A stretch of 64,000 nucleotides of DNA from an uncultured Hungatella sp. (GTDB lineage Bacteria > Bacillota > Clostridia > Lachnospirales > Lachnospiraceae). The position numbers were made by a program, and so were the translations under genes. The notes under the pieces are model-generated. The model was not told the DNA's origin and searched no databases. It was given only the letters and a program-made list of their open reading frames with translations. Where the stretch lies: the NCBI GenBank assembly GCA_949879795.1, contig CATLBR010000013.1:20581-84580 (forward strand), read 5' to 3'. Below are positions 25,982-36,633 of the stretch, piece after piece. Each line of letters starts with the position of its first letter. Within the stretch, counting starts at the first letter, position 1.

Positions 25982-28900
25982 ATGAATACCAGGAAAAAAG
26001 GCAGGCGGCTATTTTGTACACTCATATTGTTTTTCATGACCTTGTTAGCCGCCAGGACAGCAGCTCTCGCAGCCAATCAGCAAAGCCGTGGTTCCTATGA
26101 TCTGATCATCAAGAAAGAACTGGCGGAGGGAAGTCCGGAAGAAGCAAAAAATCAAATTTATGAATTTGAAATTCAGGGAAAAACCGGTGTTAAAAAAGAT
26201 GACGGCAAGATTGACTGGGAACCTATTGACACCATATATGTGCAGATCAAAGGCGGAGAAAGCGAGAAGGTTACCTTTGATGGCCCTACCAGGGTTACAA
26301 TAACGGAGGTGACTGACAATATTCAGTTTACTGACAAAGAAAAAAACAAGTGGATTATGAGCTCTATAGAAAAACGGGAAGTTAAGGTCAGTGAGCATGG
26401 AAAAGATTTTACAATTTATATCACCGCCACAGGCAAGGGCGAAGATGAGGATGGCGAGATAAAGATTAAAAGACCCGATGACGCAGCGGCCACAACATAT
26501 TTTAAGGTTACGGGCAGGGAGTTTTTGGACGGAGTTCCGGATATAAATCAGAGCGGCGGCCAGGGAAAGGTTATTTATGAGTACGGCCCCACAGAGATTC
26601 AGCCTGGGGGGGAGAAAGTACTGACAGGCTTGCCGCAGGGGCTTTATACGATTGAAGAACTGAAGGCGCCAGATGGATTTTCAGTCAGGATAGATCCTTC
26701 ATCCGGGGAAGGGGAGTCTAAATTCATCTCATCCGAACATTTTGACTGTGTAATAGCGGAGGATGAAGAGGGGATTACGATCGGGAAACTAGAGGGAGAT
26801 GACGGCGGTCGGGAGTATACTTTTCTTATCAAAAATAATAGTGATGACACGGAACAACCGGTAAAAGTAAAGGCTGGAGAGAGTGTATCTATAAAATTGA
26901 AACCCGACAGTTATTCAGTAAGTTCAACGGATGACCAGTATGCAGGATTTGAGCTTACCTATAAAGACAGCAGCACTCTGCTCATAGACCACAATTCGCC
27001 TACAGTGACGTTTGTCAACACTTTCGCAGAAGGGGAGGGTTCCTACCGGATCATACATGAGTACTATAAGAAAGTGGGAGATCATTATGAGTATGAAGGT
27101 TCCAGCGCTGTAAAAACAATCAATGGACTGTGGTTAAATGCGGAATATACTGTGTTCAAGAATAACGATGCGGCGCGCAAGTTCGATTTTGGGAAATACA
27201 GATACATAACCTTGAAATCACCATGGGCATATGCATACGGACATGTTGAACCTATCGCTGCCGATTTGGCTGTTGCGGAGCAGTCTTCTGAGAGAAAGGC
27301 AAGTTCAAGCAACGCGGTAAACTTTGAAGTTGAAGGGAGTTCCAACAATGCGCTGCGTGAAGAGAAGATAATTGCCGACGATGTGAAGACAGTGTTTGAC
27401 AAGGAAAAAACTTTCGATGAAACCGCGTCAGCGACCAGCGGCCAGCAGATCTTTGACGAAAACGGTATTATTGGGCAGGGAATTGGAAAAGGGTCGAAGA
27501 ATGACGTATATCAGTATCAACCAGATACTACTATGGAACATGTTACGACCACATCAGACGGGAGCGAAATCATTATTCTGCGTTATGTACGAGTCCCTGG
27601 CGCTTACAAGGTTGTCCATGAATACTATCGGGAGGAGGCAGACGGCACTCTCACTCTGGAAGGAACCAGTGATATAGGGGAAATGAAAGTTGGTTCTGTG
27701 ACAGCAGATTTGTACAGGGCAAGTCCTGCTATGTGGGAGAAAAATTTCGATGGGAGGACCTATAACCACAAAGAAGACGTATATGGAAAAGTCATAATGG
27801 AGGAGTCAGATAAGGAAGGCCTTGGGGAGACGAACACCGTTGACGGACAGACTTATGGAATGGATTCGAAGATGACGGAGGAGATTGGCGGGGTCCTTGC
27901 CACGGAAAAGGGAAATCAGACCATCATCTTGAGATATGTGAGGGTTCCCGGTTCTTATAATGTGGTCCATGAGTACTATCTGGAAAAGTCAGACGGTACT
28001 CTTGAATTGGAAGGAATCAGTGATTTAAGCTCTAATACCGTAGACACTATCACAAATACACAATATAAGGCTGAAGAGTCTATGAGGAGACCTGATTTTG
28101 ACGGCAGGACTTACAATTACAAAGCAGGTGTTTACGGAAAAATCGTATCGAATGAGTCGGAAGCAGGAAACCTGAAAGATATAAAAACCACCCATGGGCA
28201 GACCTACGGAAAAGATCCGAATATGTCAGACGGAGTCCTGGCCACGAAGAAGGGAGACCAGGTCATTATCCTGAGATATGTGAGAACCGAGTCAGACACC
28301 AGTTCCGTCAGCGGCGCATACAACATTGTTCATGAGTACTACCTGGAAAAGTCTGATGGAACTCTGCAGCTGGAAGGAATCAGTGACATAACCAGCAAGA
28401 CCGTGGATTCCGTGACAGATGCATCGTATAAAGCCAATGAGTCCATGTGGAAACCAGCGTATAACAGTCGGACGTACAGCCACAGAGAGGATGCCTACGG
28501 AAGAATCGTACCGGATAAGTCGGAAGGAGAAAACCTGGAAGATATAAAAACCACTGCGGCGGGTGAGACTTACGGGAAAGATCCGAATATGTCAGACGGA
28601 GTTCAGGCCACCGAGAAGGGAGACCAGATCATCATCCTGAGATATGTGAGGACTGAACCGGTCACGGATTCCGCCAGGGGCGCTTACAGTATTGTCCATG
28701 AATACTACCTGGAGAAGCAGGATGGAACTCTGCAGCTGGAAGGAATCAGTGACATAACCTGCAAGACGGTGGATCCCGTGACAGATGCATTGTATAAAGC
28801 CGATGAGTCCATGTGGAAATTGGTGTATAACAGTCAGACATACAGCCACAGAGAAGATGTCTACGGAAAAATCATACCGGATAAGTCTGAAGGACAAAAT

Positions 28901-30073
28901 CTGGAAGATATAAAAATCACCGCGGCAGGTGAGACTTACGGGAAAGATCCGAATATGACAGGCGGAGTTCAGGCCACCGAGAAGGGGGATCAGATCATCA
29001 TCCTGAGATATGTGAGGACTGAACCGGTCACGGATTCCGCCAGGGGCGCTTACAGTATTGTTCATGAGTACTACCTGGAGAAGTCGGACGGAACTCTGCA
29101 GCTGGAAGGAATCAGTGAGATAACCAGCAAGGCCGTGGATCCCGTGACAGATGCACTGTATAAAGCCAATGAGTCCATGTGGAAACCGGCGTATAACAGT
29201 CAGACATACAGCCACAGAGAAGATGTCTACGGGAAAATCATACCGGATAAGTCTGAAGGACAAAACCTGGAAGATATAAAAAGTACTGCGGCGGGTGAGA
29301 CTTACGGGAAAGATCCGAATATGTCAGGCGGAGTTCAGGCCACCGAGAAGGGGGATCAGATCATTATCCTGAGGTATGTGAGGACTATTCCCAGCAGACC
29401 GTCCAGGCCAGGCGGCGGTACCCCTGATACCCCCAATACTCCCGCCTCCGGCTCCTACAAAGTAGTTCATGAGTATTATTTAAGAGACGATACGGGAGAT
29501 CATTTTGAAGGGAGAAGCGGTATAGCCACGATAAAGAAAAATCTGGGCGATACCACTTACACGGCAGACGGGGTGAATAAGATCACTGTATGTGAGGCCA
29601 ATGGAATGAGCTATGTGTACGGCACATCTGCCTACGGCCATGTGACCGGGGATACCTCCGGCGACGGACCTACCGTTCAGGTTCCGGGGGACAGTCTGTA
29701 CAGTATGGACCCGGAGATGACATGGGTGAAAGCTACAGAGAACGGAGATCAGATTATTATTCTGAAGTATTACCGCACGCTCAGCCCGGAACAGCCCCAG
29801 CGGCCGGAACTCCCGGAGCTTCCTGATCCCAACTCCCCCGACAGCCCTGATACTGTCACCATCACAGAAGGGGATGTACCTACTACATATGTGAAGGTGT
29901 GGAATCCCGAGACAGAGGAGTTTATGTACATTCCCGAGGACGAGGTACCTCTCTGGGGTCTTCCAAAGACAGGAGACAGAGGCCGTCTGTTCCGGTGGGC
30001 TCTGTTGTCAGCAAGTTCCCTGGGAATCTTTCTGGCGGTGTGGTTCCTGGGATTTCGGAAGAGAGAGGACTGA
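25982..30073 (+). CDS. Giant repeat surface protein with LPKTG anchor, surface cassette 2
   Basis: The 1363-residue protein starts behind an AAAGGGGGAAG site. A signal peptide ends near residue 31 (TAALAANQ). Residues about 35-350 hold two or more beta-sandwich domains (SYDLIIKKELAEG; LPQGLYTIEELKAPDGFS, a Cna-B/SpaA-type motif). Seven MucBP-like repeats follow, starting near 351, 540, 658, 778, 900, 1022 and 1157; each opens with SY/AY-x-VVHEYY, carries LEGxSD and YGKI and ends QIIILRYVR. The C-terminus has a Pro-rich stalk, a PDSPDTVTI-to-VPLWG module, LPKTGDRGR, a membrane span and RKRED. MucBP-like repeats suggest glycan or mucin binding. The central repeats are nearly identical in DNA and may vary in number. 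Confidence 0.88.
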   Translation: MNTRKKGRRLFCTLILFFMTLLAARTAALAANQQSRGSYDLIIKKELAEGSPEEAKNQIYEFEIQGKTGVKKDDGKIDWEPIDTIYVQIKGGESEKVTFDGPTRVTITEVTDNIQFTDKEKNKWIMSSIEKREVKVSEHGKDFTIYITATGKGEDEDGEIKIKRPDDAAATTYFKVTGREFLDGVPDINQSGGQGKVIYEYGPTEIQPGGEKVLTGLPQGLYTIEELKAPDGFSVRIDPSSGEGESKFISSEHFDCVIAEDEEGITIGKLEGDDGGREYTFLIKNNSDDTEQPVKVKAGESVSIKLKPDSYSVSSTDDQYAGFELTYKDSSTLLIDHNSPTVTFVNTFAEGEGSYRIIHEYYKKVGDHYEYEGSSAVKTINGLWLNAEYTVFKNNDAARKFDFGKYRYITLKSPWAYAYGHVEPIAADLAVAEQSSERKASSSNAVNFEVEGSSNNALREEKIIADDVKTVFDKEKTFDETASATSGQQIFDENGIIGQGIGKGSKNDVYQYQPDTTMEHVTTTSDGSEIIILRYVRVPGAYKVVHEYYREEADGTLTLEGTSDIGEMKVGSVTADLYRASPAMWEKNFDGRTYNHKEDVYGKVIMEESDKEGLGETNTVDGQTYGMDSKMTEEIGGVLATEKGNQTIILRYVRVPGSYNVVHEYYLEKSDGTLELEGISDLSSNTVDTITNTQYKAEESMRRPDFDGRTYNYKAGVYGKIVSNESEAGNLKDIKTTHGQTYGKDPNMSDGVLATKKGDQVIILRYVRTESDTSSVSGAYNIVHEYYLEKSDGTLQLEGISDITSKTVDSVTDASYKANESMWKPAYNSRTYSHREDAYGRIVPDKSEGENLEDIKTTAAGETYGKDPNMSDGVQATEKGDQIIILRYVRTEPVTDSARGAYSIVHEYYLEKQDGTLQLEGISDITCKTVDPVTDALYKADESMWKLVYNSQTYSHREDVYGKIIPDKSEGQNLEDIKITAAGETYGKDPNMTGGVQATEKGDQIIILRYVRTEPVTDSARGAYSIVHEYYLEKSDGTLQLEGISEITSKAVDPVTDALYKANESMWKPAYNSQTYSHREDVYGKIIPDKSEGQNLEDIKSTAAGETYGKDPNMSGGVQATEKGDQIIILRYVRTIPSRPSRPGGGTPDTPNTPASGSYKVVHEYYLRDDTGDHFEGRSGIATIKKNLGDTTYTADGVNKITVCEANGMSYVYGTSAYGHVTGDTSGDGPTVQVPGDSLYSMDPEMTWVKATENGDQIIILKYYRTLSPEQPQRPELPELPDPNSPDSPDTVTITEGDVPTTYVKVWNPETEEFMYIPEDEVPLWGLPKTGDRGRLFRWALLSASSLGIFLAVWFLGFRKRED
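28313..29390 (+). repeat. Tandem repeats of about 366 bp inside the cassette 2 surface protein gene
   Basis: Three consecutive units start near 28313, 28679 and 29045 and encode GAYNIVHEYY or GAYSIVHEYY modules of about 122 residues. The second and third are almost identical at DNA level (for example ACTGAACCGGTCACGGATTC occurs in both junctions), so recent duplication and copy-number change are likely. Confidence 0.8.
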
Positions 30074-30107
30074 TGAGAACGGCTGATATGGCACAGTCTC
30101 AATGAAG

Positions 30108-30160
30108 AATCCCTGTCAGACCAAGGCATACTTAAGCCCTGGTACTGGCAGGGATTTTTT
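30108..30160 (+). terminator. Terminator of surface cassette 2
   Basis: AATCCCTGTCA pairs with TGGCAGGGATT, followed by T6, just after the adhesin gene and before the tig promoter. Confidence 0.85.
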
Positions 30161-30216
30161 GCTCTCTCATAATTCGTGCTTCTGTTTAAATGACGCAGAT
30201 GAGGAAAAAGTGCTTC

Positions 30217-30245
30217 TTGTATTTCCCGAAAACCTATGCTATAAT
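30217..30245 (+). promoter_or_regulatory. Promoter of tig-clpP-clpX
   Basis: TTGTAT (30217-30222) and TATAAT (30240-30245) are 17 bases apart; the leader to the AGGAGG of tig is about 50 bases. Confidence 0.7.
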
Positions 30246-30312
30246 GCTAAATTGAAGTGTAGCGCCCAGGTGAGCAGGCGATTCACATATAGATTAAGGA
30301 GGAACCACAAAC

Positions 30313-31599
30313 ATGAGTTTACAGGTAGAGAATTTAGAGAAGAATATGGCAAAGCTGACGGTAGAGGTACCGGCTGAGCAGTTCCAGGATGCGATCAAGA
30401 CTGCATATAATAAGAACAAAGGCCGTTTCTCCATCCCAGGTTTCCGCAAGGGCAAAGCGCCCCTTGCCATGATAGAGAAGATGTATGGCGTGGAGGTGTT
30501 CTACGAGGAGGCTGCCAACATCGTACTGGACGACACTTATCCGGACGCGGCGGATGAGAGCAAGCTGGAGATCGTGTCCAGACCGGAGATCGATCTGGTT
30601 CAAATAGAGAAAGGGAAGCCCTTTATATACACTGCTACCGTGGCTGTGAAGCCGGAGGTGACTCTCGGTGAGTATAAAGGCATCGAGGTGGAGAGAACCG
30701 TTGTGGAAGTGACCGATGAGGACGTGGAGAAGGAGCTGAAGAAAGTTCAGGATCAGAACTCTAGGCTTCTGTCCGTGGAGGATCGGGCGGTTCAGGACGG
30801 CGACCACACGGTCATCGGCTTCGAAGGATTTGTGGACGGCGTTCCCTTTGAGGGAGGAAAGGCAGAGGACTATTCTCTGGTGATCGGCTCCCACTCCTTC
30901 ATCGATACGTTTGAGGAGCAGCTTATCGGAAAGAATATCGGAGAAGAGTGCGAAGTCAACGTCACCTTCCCGGAGGAGTATCATTCCAAAGAAGTGGCAG
31001 GAAAGCCTGCCATGTTCAAGGTGACCGTAAAGGAGATCAAGGTAAAGGAACTGCCGGAGCTGAACGATGAATTTGCTGAAGAAGTTTCGGAATTTGATAC
31101 ATTGGATGAATACAAGGCAGATGTTCGGGCGAAACTCTTAGAGTCCAGAGAGAGGCAGGCGGCCACGGAGAATGAGAACCGGGTGGTGGAGAAGGTAGTG
31201 GAAGGTGCATCCATGGATATTCCCGAGCCCATGCTGGATTACCAGGTGCAGAACATGATCAACGACTATGCCCGCAGGATGCAGAGCCAGGGCATGTCCT
31301 TGAGCGACTACATGAAGTACACAGGGATGACCGCAGATCAGCTGAAGAATCAGGCGAGACCTCAGGCCGAGAAGACTATCCGTACCAGGCTGGTGCTTGA
31401 GGCCGTGGTGAAGGCGGAGAATATTCAGGTTTCCCAGGAGAGGTTGGATGAGGAGCTTCAGAACATGGCCAATTCCTACAAGATGGAGATCGATCAGGTG
31501 AAATCTTATCTGGGCGAGCATGGCCTGGAGCAGATGGAAGAAGATCTGGCGGTTCAGGAGGCAGTAGATTTCCTTGTAGCCGAGGCAAAATTGGTTTAA
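30313..31599 (+). CDS. tig: Trigger factor
   Basis: The 428-residue ribosome-associated chaperone has the N-terminal ribosome-binding domain with the FSIPGFRKGKAP signature near residue 40, a central FKBP-type peptidyl-prolyl isomerase domain (about 150-245; VGDHTVIGFEGFVDG-like segment and FPEEYHSKEVAGKPAMF) and a helical C-terminal domain. It shields nascent chains at the ribosome exit. The start follows an AGGAGG. It leads the protease cluster clpP-clpX-lon, the usual order in Clostridia. Confidence 0.96.
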   Translation: MSLQVENLEKNMAKLTVEVPAEQFQDAIKTAYNKNKGRFSIPGFRKGKAPLAMIEKMYGVEVFYEEAANIVLDDTYPDAADESKLEIVSRPEIDLVQIEKGKPFIYTATVAVKPEVTLGEYKGIEVERTVVEVTDEDVEKELKKVQDQNSRLLSVEDRAVQDGDHTVIGFEGFVDGVPFEGGKAEDYSLVIGSHSFIDTFEEQLIGKNIGEECEVNVTFPEEYHSKEVAGKPAMFKVTVKEIKVKELPELNDEFAEEVSEFDTLDEYKADVRAKLLESRERQAATENENRVVEKVVEGASMDIPEPMLDYQVQNMINDYARRMQSQGMSLSDYMKYTGMTADQLKNQARPQAEKTIRTRLVLEAVVKAENIQVSQERLDEELQNMANSYKMEIDQVKSYLGEHGLEQMEEDLAVQEAVDFLVAEAKLV

Positions 31600-31629
31600 A
31601 AGTAACTCTGAAAGACTGGAGGAGTGAGA

Positions 31630-32211
31630 ATGAGTTTAGTACCATATGTCATTGAACAGACCAGCAGGGGGGAGCGTTCTTACGATATTTATTCCCGTCT
31701 GTTAAAAGACAGGATTATCTTTTTGGGCGAGGAAGTCAATGATGTGACTGCCAGCCTGGTGGTGGCTCAGCTGCTTTTTCTGGAGTCCGAGGATCCGGGA
31801 AAAGATATCAACCTGTACATTAACAGCCCGGGCGGTTCCGTGACCGCGGGCATGGCTATCTATGACACCATGAATTTTATCAAATGCGATGTGTCTACTG
31901 TCTGCATAGGCATGGCGGCCAGCATGGGTGCGTTCCTGCTCTCCGGCGGGGCGAAAGGGAAAAGGTTTGCCCTTCCCAACGCGGAGGTCATGATTCATCA
32001 GCCTTCCGGCGGAGCCAGAGGCCAGGCCACGGAGATCAAGATCGCAGCGGAGAACATTTTAAAGACCAGGAAAAAGCTCAACGAGATTTTGGCGGCCAAC
32101 ACAGGGCAGCCTATCGAGGTCATTGAGAGAGATACCGAGAGAGACAACTATATGTCCGCAGAGGAGGCCAGAGCTTACGGTCTCATCGACGCGGTTATCA
32201 CAAAACACTGA
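31630..32211 (+). CDS. clpP: ATP-dependent Clp protease proteolytic subunit
   Basis: The ATG at 31630 follows GGAGG by seven bases; the GTG two codons earlier is less likely. The 193-residue serine protease has the catalytic Ser in [11 protein letters not shown], the His in [12 protein letters not shown] and the Asp in the [15 protein letters not shown] segment. ClpP forms tetradecamer barrels fed by ClpX, encoded next. The mature form would start after a short propeptide. Confidence 0.97.
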   Translation: MSLVPYVIEQTSRGERSYDIYSRLLKDRIIFLGEEVNDVTASLVVAQLLFLESEDPGKDINLYINSPGGSVTAGMAIYDTMNFIKCDVSTVCIGMAASMGAFLLSGGAKGKRFALPNAEVMIHQPSGGARGQATEIKIAAENILKTRKKLNEILAANTGQPIEVIERDTERDNYMSAEEARAYGLIDAVITKH

Positions 32212-32289
32212 TCGACAGACCATTCGGGCCTGCGCGCTCCCGTAAACTGCGCGCGATAAAGTATGGATAAGAAGAAACGAGGTGGTAAG

Positions 32290-33591
32290 ATGCCGGGCAG
32301 AATGGATGACAAGATCCGCTGTTCTTTTTGCGGCAAGACTCAGGATCAGGTGCGCAAGCTGATCGCGGGCAACAACAATGTCTATATCTGCGACGAGTGT
32401 ATCGACTTATGTGCCGAGATTCTGGAGGAAGAGATGGACGGTGACGAGCCGGTCAGTGAGGAGTTCGGCGAGATCAACCTGTTGAAACCAAAGGAGATCA
32501 AGACATTTCTGGATGAATATGTCATCGGGCAGGACCAGGCGAAGAAGGTGCTGTCTGTGGCCGTGTACAATCACTACAAGAGAATTACTACAAGAAAGAA
32601 TATGGACATAGACGTACAGAAGAGCAATATTCTGATGCTGGGTCCCACCGGTTCCGGCAAGACCTACCTGGCTCAGACCATGGCCAAGATTCTGAATGTG
32701 CCCTTCGCCATCGCCGACGCCACGGCTCTCACGGAGGCAGGGTATGTGGGCGAGGATGTGGAGAACATTCTCCTGAAGCTGATTCAGGCGGCGGATTATG
32801 ATATCCACAAGGCAGAGTACGGCATTATTTATATTGACGAGATCGACAAGATCACCAAGAAGTCGGAGAATGTGTCCATCACCAGAGATGTGTCCGGCGA
32901 GGGGGTACAGCAGGCACTCCTGAAGATTCTGGAGGGTACGGTGGCCAGTGTTCCTCCCCAGGGCGGAAGAAAACATCCTCACCAGGAACTTCTGCAGATC
33001 GACACGACCAATATTCTGTTTATCTGCGGTGGGGCATTTGACGGTCTGGAGAAGATTATCGAGAATCGTACCAGCAAGGGAGCCATCGGTTTCAATGCGG
33101 AAGTCGTGGACAAGAGAAGCACGGATATCGACAAGCTGTTGAAGAAGGTGGAGCCTCAGGATCTCATAAAGTTCGGGTTAATTCCGGAGTTTATCGGACG
33201 TGTGCCTGTGACGGTTTCCCTTGAGCTTTTGACGGAGGACGCGCTGCTGCGGATCCTCTCTGAGCCCAAGAACGCTCTGGTAAAACAGTATCAGAAGTTG
33301 TTTGAGATGGATGACGTAAAGCTGGAATTCAAGGAGGAAGCTCTCAGAGCCATCGCCAGGATGGCTATGGAGAGAAAGACCGGGGCCAGAGGTCTGCGTT
33401 CTATCATGGAGTCTGCCATGATGGAACTGATGTACGAAGTGCCGTCAGACAACACCATCGGTATCTGCACCATCACCGAGGATGTTGTGGCAAAGACAGG
33501 CCAGCCGGAGATTGTCTACCGGGATACGGCAGTGCCCAGAAAGACCCTGGGCCAGCGACTCAAGAAGGACAGAGCAGGTGAGATCGCATAA
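32290..33591 (+). CDS. clpX: ATP-dependent Clp protease ATP-binding subunit ClpX
   Basis: The start at 32290 ([16 protein letters not shown]) has a GAGGTGG five bases upstream and gives 433 residues, close to the family length; an in-frame ATG at 32263 has no site. The N-terminal zinc-binding domain has CSFC and CDEC pairs, the AAA+ core has Walker A GPTGSGKT and Walker [11 protein letters not shown], and the IGF-type loop for ClpP docking is present ([10 protein letters not shown]). ClpX unfolds substrates and threads them into ClpP. Confidence 0.97.
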   Translation: MPGRMDDKIRCSFCGKTQDQVRKLIAGNNNVYICDECIDLCAEILEEEMDGDEPVSEEFGEINLLKPKEIKTFLDEYVIGQDQAKKVLSVAVYNHYKRITTRKNMDIDVQKSNILMLGPTGSGKTYLAQTMAKILNVPFAIADATALTEAGYVGEDVENILLKLIQAADYDIHKAEYGIIYIDEIDKITKKSENVSITRDVSGEGVQQALLKILEGTVASVPPQGGRKHPHQELLQIDTTNILFICGGAFDGLEKIIENRTSKGAIGFNAEVVDKRSTDIDKLLKKVEPQDLIKFGLIPEFIGRVPVTVSLELLTEDALLRILSEPKNALVKQYQKLFEMDDVKLEFKEEALRAIARMAMERKTGARGLRSIMESAMMELMYEVPSDNTIGICTITEDVVAKTGQPEIVYRDTAVPRKTLGQRLKKDRAGEIA

Positions 33592-33613
33592 CCGAAAGAG
33601 AATTTGAGAAAAC

Positions 33614-33642
33614 GGGAGCTTTTTGAGGGCTCCCTTTTTTTT
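33614..33642 (+). terminator. Terminator between clpX and lon
   Basis: GGGAGC (33614-33619) pairs with GCTCCC (33629-33634), followed by eight T. It separates the clpP-clpX unit from lon, at least in part. Confidence 0.8.
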
Positions 33643-33693
33643 AAAAAAGGCTGCGCGGTCAGACTGGTACGATACAGAAAAGAGGAAATAGAG

Positions 33694-36048
33694 ATGGAAG
33701 AAAGCATTATGACGATGGCAGTGATCGCACTGAGGGGCTTGACGATTCTTCCTACAGAGATAAAACATTTTGATATCAGCAGAAAAAAGTCTATCGCGGC
33801 TCTGCAGCAGGCTATGGTTACGGACCAGAGGCTGTTTCTCGCGACGCAGAAATCTCCGGATGTCTCAGATCCCTCCGGTGAAGACCTGTGGGAGACGGGA
33901 ACCGTCGCTGAGGTCAGACAGCTGATCAAGCTGCCGGGGAATATTCTCAGGGTTCTGGTGGAGGCGAAGGAGGCAGGAAGGCTTTTGGAGCTGGAGTCCA
34001 CAGAGCCCCTGCTGACAGGCCAGATCCGCAGGCTTACGTTTGAGAGAGACATAGAGAGCGAACTTGCCAGGGAGGCGTCGGCCCGGATTCTGAGAGACAA
34101 GCTGGAGGAATACGGCGAGGAAAATCTTCGTCTGAATAGGGATACCTTGTCGGAGCTTCTCATGATTCAGGATCTGGACAGGCTTATGTCCCAGATCGGC
34201 ATCCAGATCCCGTGGGATTACACCGTACGTCAGAGAATTCTGGAGAGTTCCGGGGAGACTCAGCTTTACGAGACTCTGGTAAGTCTTTTGATGACAGAGA
34301 TCGAAGTAGAGAAGATCAAAAAGGAGTTTCAGGGAAAAGTAAAGTCTAACATAGACAAAAATCAGAAAAATTATGTTCTCAGGGAACAGATGCGGGTGAT
34401 CAGGCAGGAACTGGGGGAGGAGGACACGGAGGGAGAGGCAGAGAAATACATGTCTGCCGTCTCTGTTCTGGAGGCCGGCGAGGAAGTGAAGGAGAAACTG
34501 ACAAAGGAGATCAGCCGTTTGAAAAGCATGCCCTCCAGCAGTCAGGAGGCCAGTGTGCTGAGGACCTACATCGAGACGCTGCTGGAACTGCCGTGGAATA
34601 AGGTGTCGGAGGACAACGACGACATCGTCCACGCCCAGGAGATTCTGGAGGAGGATCACTATGGCCTTGAGAAAGTGAAGGAGAGGGTGCTGGAATACCT
34701 GGCTGTCAGGGTGCTGACGTCGAAGAGCAGCGGCCCTATCCTGTGCCTTGTGGGGCCGCCGGGTACAGGCAAGACCTCCATAGCCAAGTCTGTGGCCAGG
34801 GCGCTGGACAAAAAGTATGTGCGCATCAGCCTGGGCGGAGTCCGGGACGAGGCGGAGATACGAGGACACAGAAAGACCTATGTGGGAGCTATGCCCGGCC
34901 GGTTTGCGGAGGCTTTGAAGCAGGCAGGGGTGAGCAATCCGCTGATGCTTCTCGACGAGATCGACAAGGTCAGCAGCGAGTACAGGGGTGACACCTCGTC
35001 GGCTCTTCTGGAGGTGCTGGACGGAGAACAGAATGTCATGTTCCGCGATCACTATGTGGAGGTTCCCATAGACTTGTCTCAGGTGCTGTTCATCGCCACG
35101 GCCAACACCACGGAGACTATTCCCAGACCTCTTCTGGACAGGATGGAGGTTATCCAGTTGAGCAGCTACACGGAGACAGAGAAATTCCATATCGCTAAAA
35201 AATATCTGGTGGGAAAACAGCTGGAGAAAAACGGGCTGAAGGATTCCGGATTGTCCATCAGCGACGGGGCCATAAGGAAGATCATTCACAATTATACCAG
35301 GGAAGCAGGTGTGCGGAACCTGGAGAGGCGCATCGGCGATATATGCCGCAAGGCGGCCAGACAGTATCTGGAACAGAAGAGACAGGGGATCAAGGTGACG
35401 GAATCCAATCTCACCAGATATCTGGGAAAAGAGAAGATTTCTTTTGAAGACGCCAACGAGGAGGACCAGGCAGGTGTGGTGCGGGGATTGGCCTGGACCA
35501 GCGCAGGAGGGGATACTCTGCAGATAGAGGTCAACGTGATGCCCGGCAAAGGGGAGCTGAAGATGACCGGTCAGATGGGGGATGTGATGAAGGAGTCCGC
35601 CCAGATCGCCCTGAGCTATGTCCGCTCCGTCTGTCCGGACTATCAGGTGAAGCCCTCTTTCTTCGACAAGCACGATATTCATCTTCATATTCCCGAGGGG
35701 GCGGTTCCAAAAGACGGGCCGTCGGCGGGAATCACTATGGCTTCCGCCATGGTGTCGGCGGTGACCGGATATCCTGCGGACGCCAAGACGGCTATGACCG
35801 GGGAGATCACTCTGAGAGGGCGGGTATTGCCTGTGGGAGGTCTGAAAGAAAAACTTCTGGCAGCCAGGATGGCCCACATCAGGAAAGTGCTGGTGCCGGA
35901 GAAAAACCGGCCTGACATCGCGGAATTGTCCGGGGAGATCACCAGAGGCCTGGAGATCATGTACGTAAAAGATATGTTCCAGGTGCTCAGGGAGATCCTG
36001 GTCACCCCGGAGGGGACAGGAGATTTGCAGGAGAGAGGTTCTATATGA
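33694..36048 (+). CDS. lon: ATP-dependent Lon protease
   Basis: The start at 33694 (MEESIMTMAVIALRGLTILP) gives 784 residues, the usual Lon length, and follows a GAGGAAATAGAG site; the upstream in-frame part runs through the terminator. The N-terminal LON domain is followed by a coiled segment, an AAA+ module with Walker A GPPGTGKTSIAKS and Walker B PLMLLDEIDKV, and the protease domain with the Ser-Lys dyad: KDGPSAGITMASA holds the Ser, and the Lys lies in the downstream VGGLKEK region. Lon degrades misfolded and regulatory proteins. The stop overlaps engB by four bases. Confidence 0.96.
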   Translation: MEESIMTMAVIALRGLTILPTEIKHFDISRKKSIAALQQAMVTDQRLFLATQKSPDVSDPSGEDLWETGTVAEVRQLIKLPGNILRVLVEAKEAGRLLELESTEPLLTGQIRRLTFERDIESELAREASARILRDKLEEYGEENLRLNRDTLSELLMIQDLDRLMSQIGIQIPWDYTVRQRILESSGETQLYETLVSLLMTEIEVEKIKKEFQGKVKSNIDKNQKNYVLREQMRVIRQELGEEDTEGEAEKYMSAVSVLEAGEEVKEKLTKEISRLKSMPSSSQEASVLRTYIETLLELPWNKVSEDNDDIVHAQEILEEDHYGLEKVKERVLEYLAVRVLTSKSSGPILCLVGPPGTGKTSIAKSVARALDKKYVRISLGGVRDEAEIRGHRKTYVGAMPGRFAEALKQAGVSNPLMLLDEIDKVSSEYRGDTSSALLEVLDGEQNVMFRDHYVEVPIDLSQVLFIATANTTETIPRPLLDRMEVIQLSSYTETEKFHIAKKYLVGKQLEKNGLKDSGLSISDGAIRKIIHNYTREAGVRNLERRIGDICRKAARQYLEQKRQGIKVTESNLTRYLGKEKISFEDANEEDQAGVVRGLAWTSAGGDTLQIEVNVMPGKGELKMTGQMGDVMKESAQIALSYVRSVCPDYQVKPSFFDKHDIHLHIPEGAVPKDGPSAGITMASAMVSAVTGYPADAKTAMTGEITLRGRVLPVGGLKEKLLAARMAHIRKVLVPEKNRPDIAELSGEITRGLEIMYVKDMFQVLREILVTPEGTGDLQERGSI

Positions 36049-36626
36049 TTATAAAAAGCGCGGAGCTGGAGACAGTGTGCGGGATAACCAGCAGATTTCC
36101 GGAGAATGCACATCCGGAGTTCGCTTTTGCGGGAAAGTCCAACGTGGGAAAATCTTCCCTCATCAACGGCCTGATGAACCGCAAGGCCCTGGCGCGGACT
36201 TCGTCCCAGCCGGGGAAGACACAGACTGTCAATTTCTACCTTGTGAACAGGGAGATTTACTTTGTGGATCTCCCGGGCTACGGGTATGCAAAGGCGGCGG
36301 TGGAGGTGAAGGAGAAGTGGGGGAAGATGGTGGAGCGGTATCTGAGAGGTTCGAAGATGCTTAAGGCCGTGTTTCTCCTTGTGGATATCCGCCACGAGCC
36401 CTCCAAAAACGATAAACTTATGTATGACTGGATTATGTACAACGGCTACCGGCCTGTGGTGGTGGCCACAAAGCTGGATAAGATCAACCGCAGCCAAATC
36501 CAAAAACACGTGAAGATGGTCAGGACCGGCCTGGACATGGGCAGAGACGATATCCTCATCCCATTTTCCGCCCAGACCAAACAGGGGCGGGAGGAGATCT
36601 GGAAGTTCATCGAGGATCTGGCTTAA
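36045..36626 (+). CDS. engB: Ribosome biogenesis GTP-binding protein YihA/YsxC/EngB
   Basis: The 193-residue GTPase has the P-loop GKSNVGKSSLING near residue 30, the switch G-domain motif DLPGYGYAKA, NKxD-type ATKLDKI and the closing PFSAQTKQGREEIW segment. It takes part in assembly of the large ribosomal subunit. The ATG overlaps the lon stop codon, so the two are translationally coupled, the usual arrangement in Firmicutes. Confidence 0.96.
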   Translation: MIIKSAELETVCGITSRFPENAHPEFAFAGKSNVGKSSLINGLMNRKALARTSSQPGKTQTVNFYLVNREIYFVDLPGYGYAKAAVEVKEKWGKMVERYLRGSKMLKAVFLLVDIRHEPSKNDKLMYDWIMYNGYRPVVVATKLDKINRSQIQKHVKMVRTGLDMGRDDILIPFSAQTKQGREEIWKFIEDLA

Positions 36627-36633
36627 TTTGTTC

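Noticed and set aside
33865..35877. 670-codon minus-strand open frame opposite lon
   Set aside because: Shadow of a well-recognised Lon protease; no family pattern of its own.
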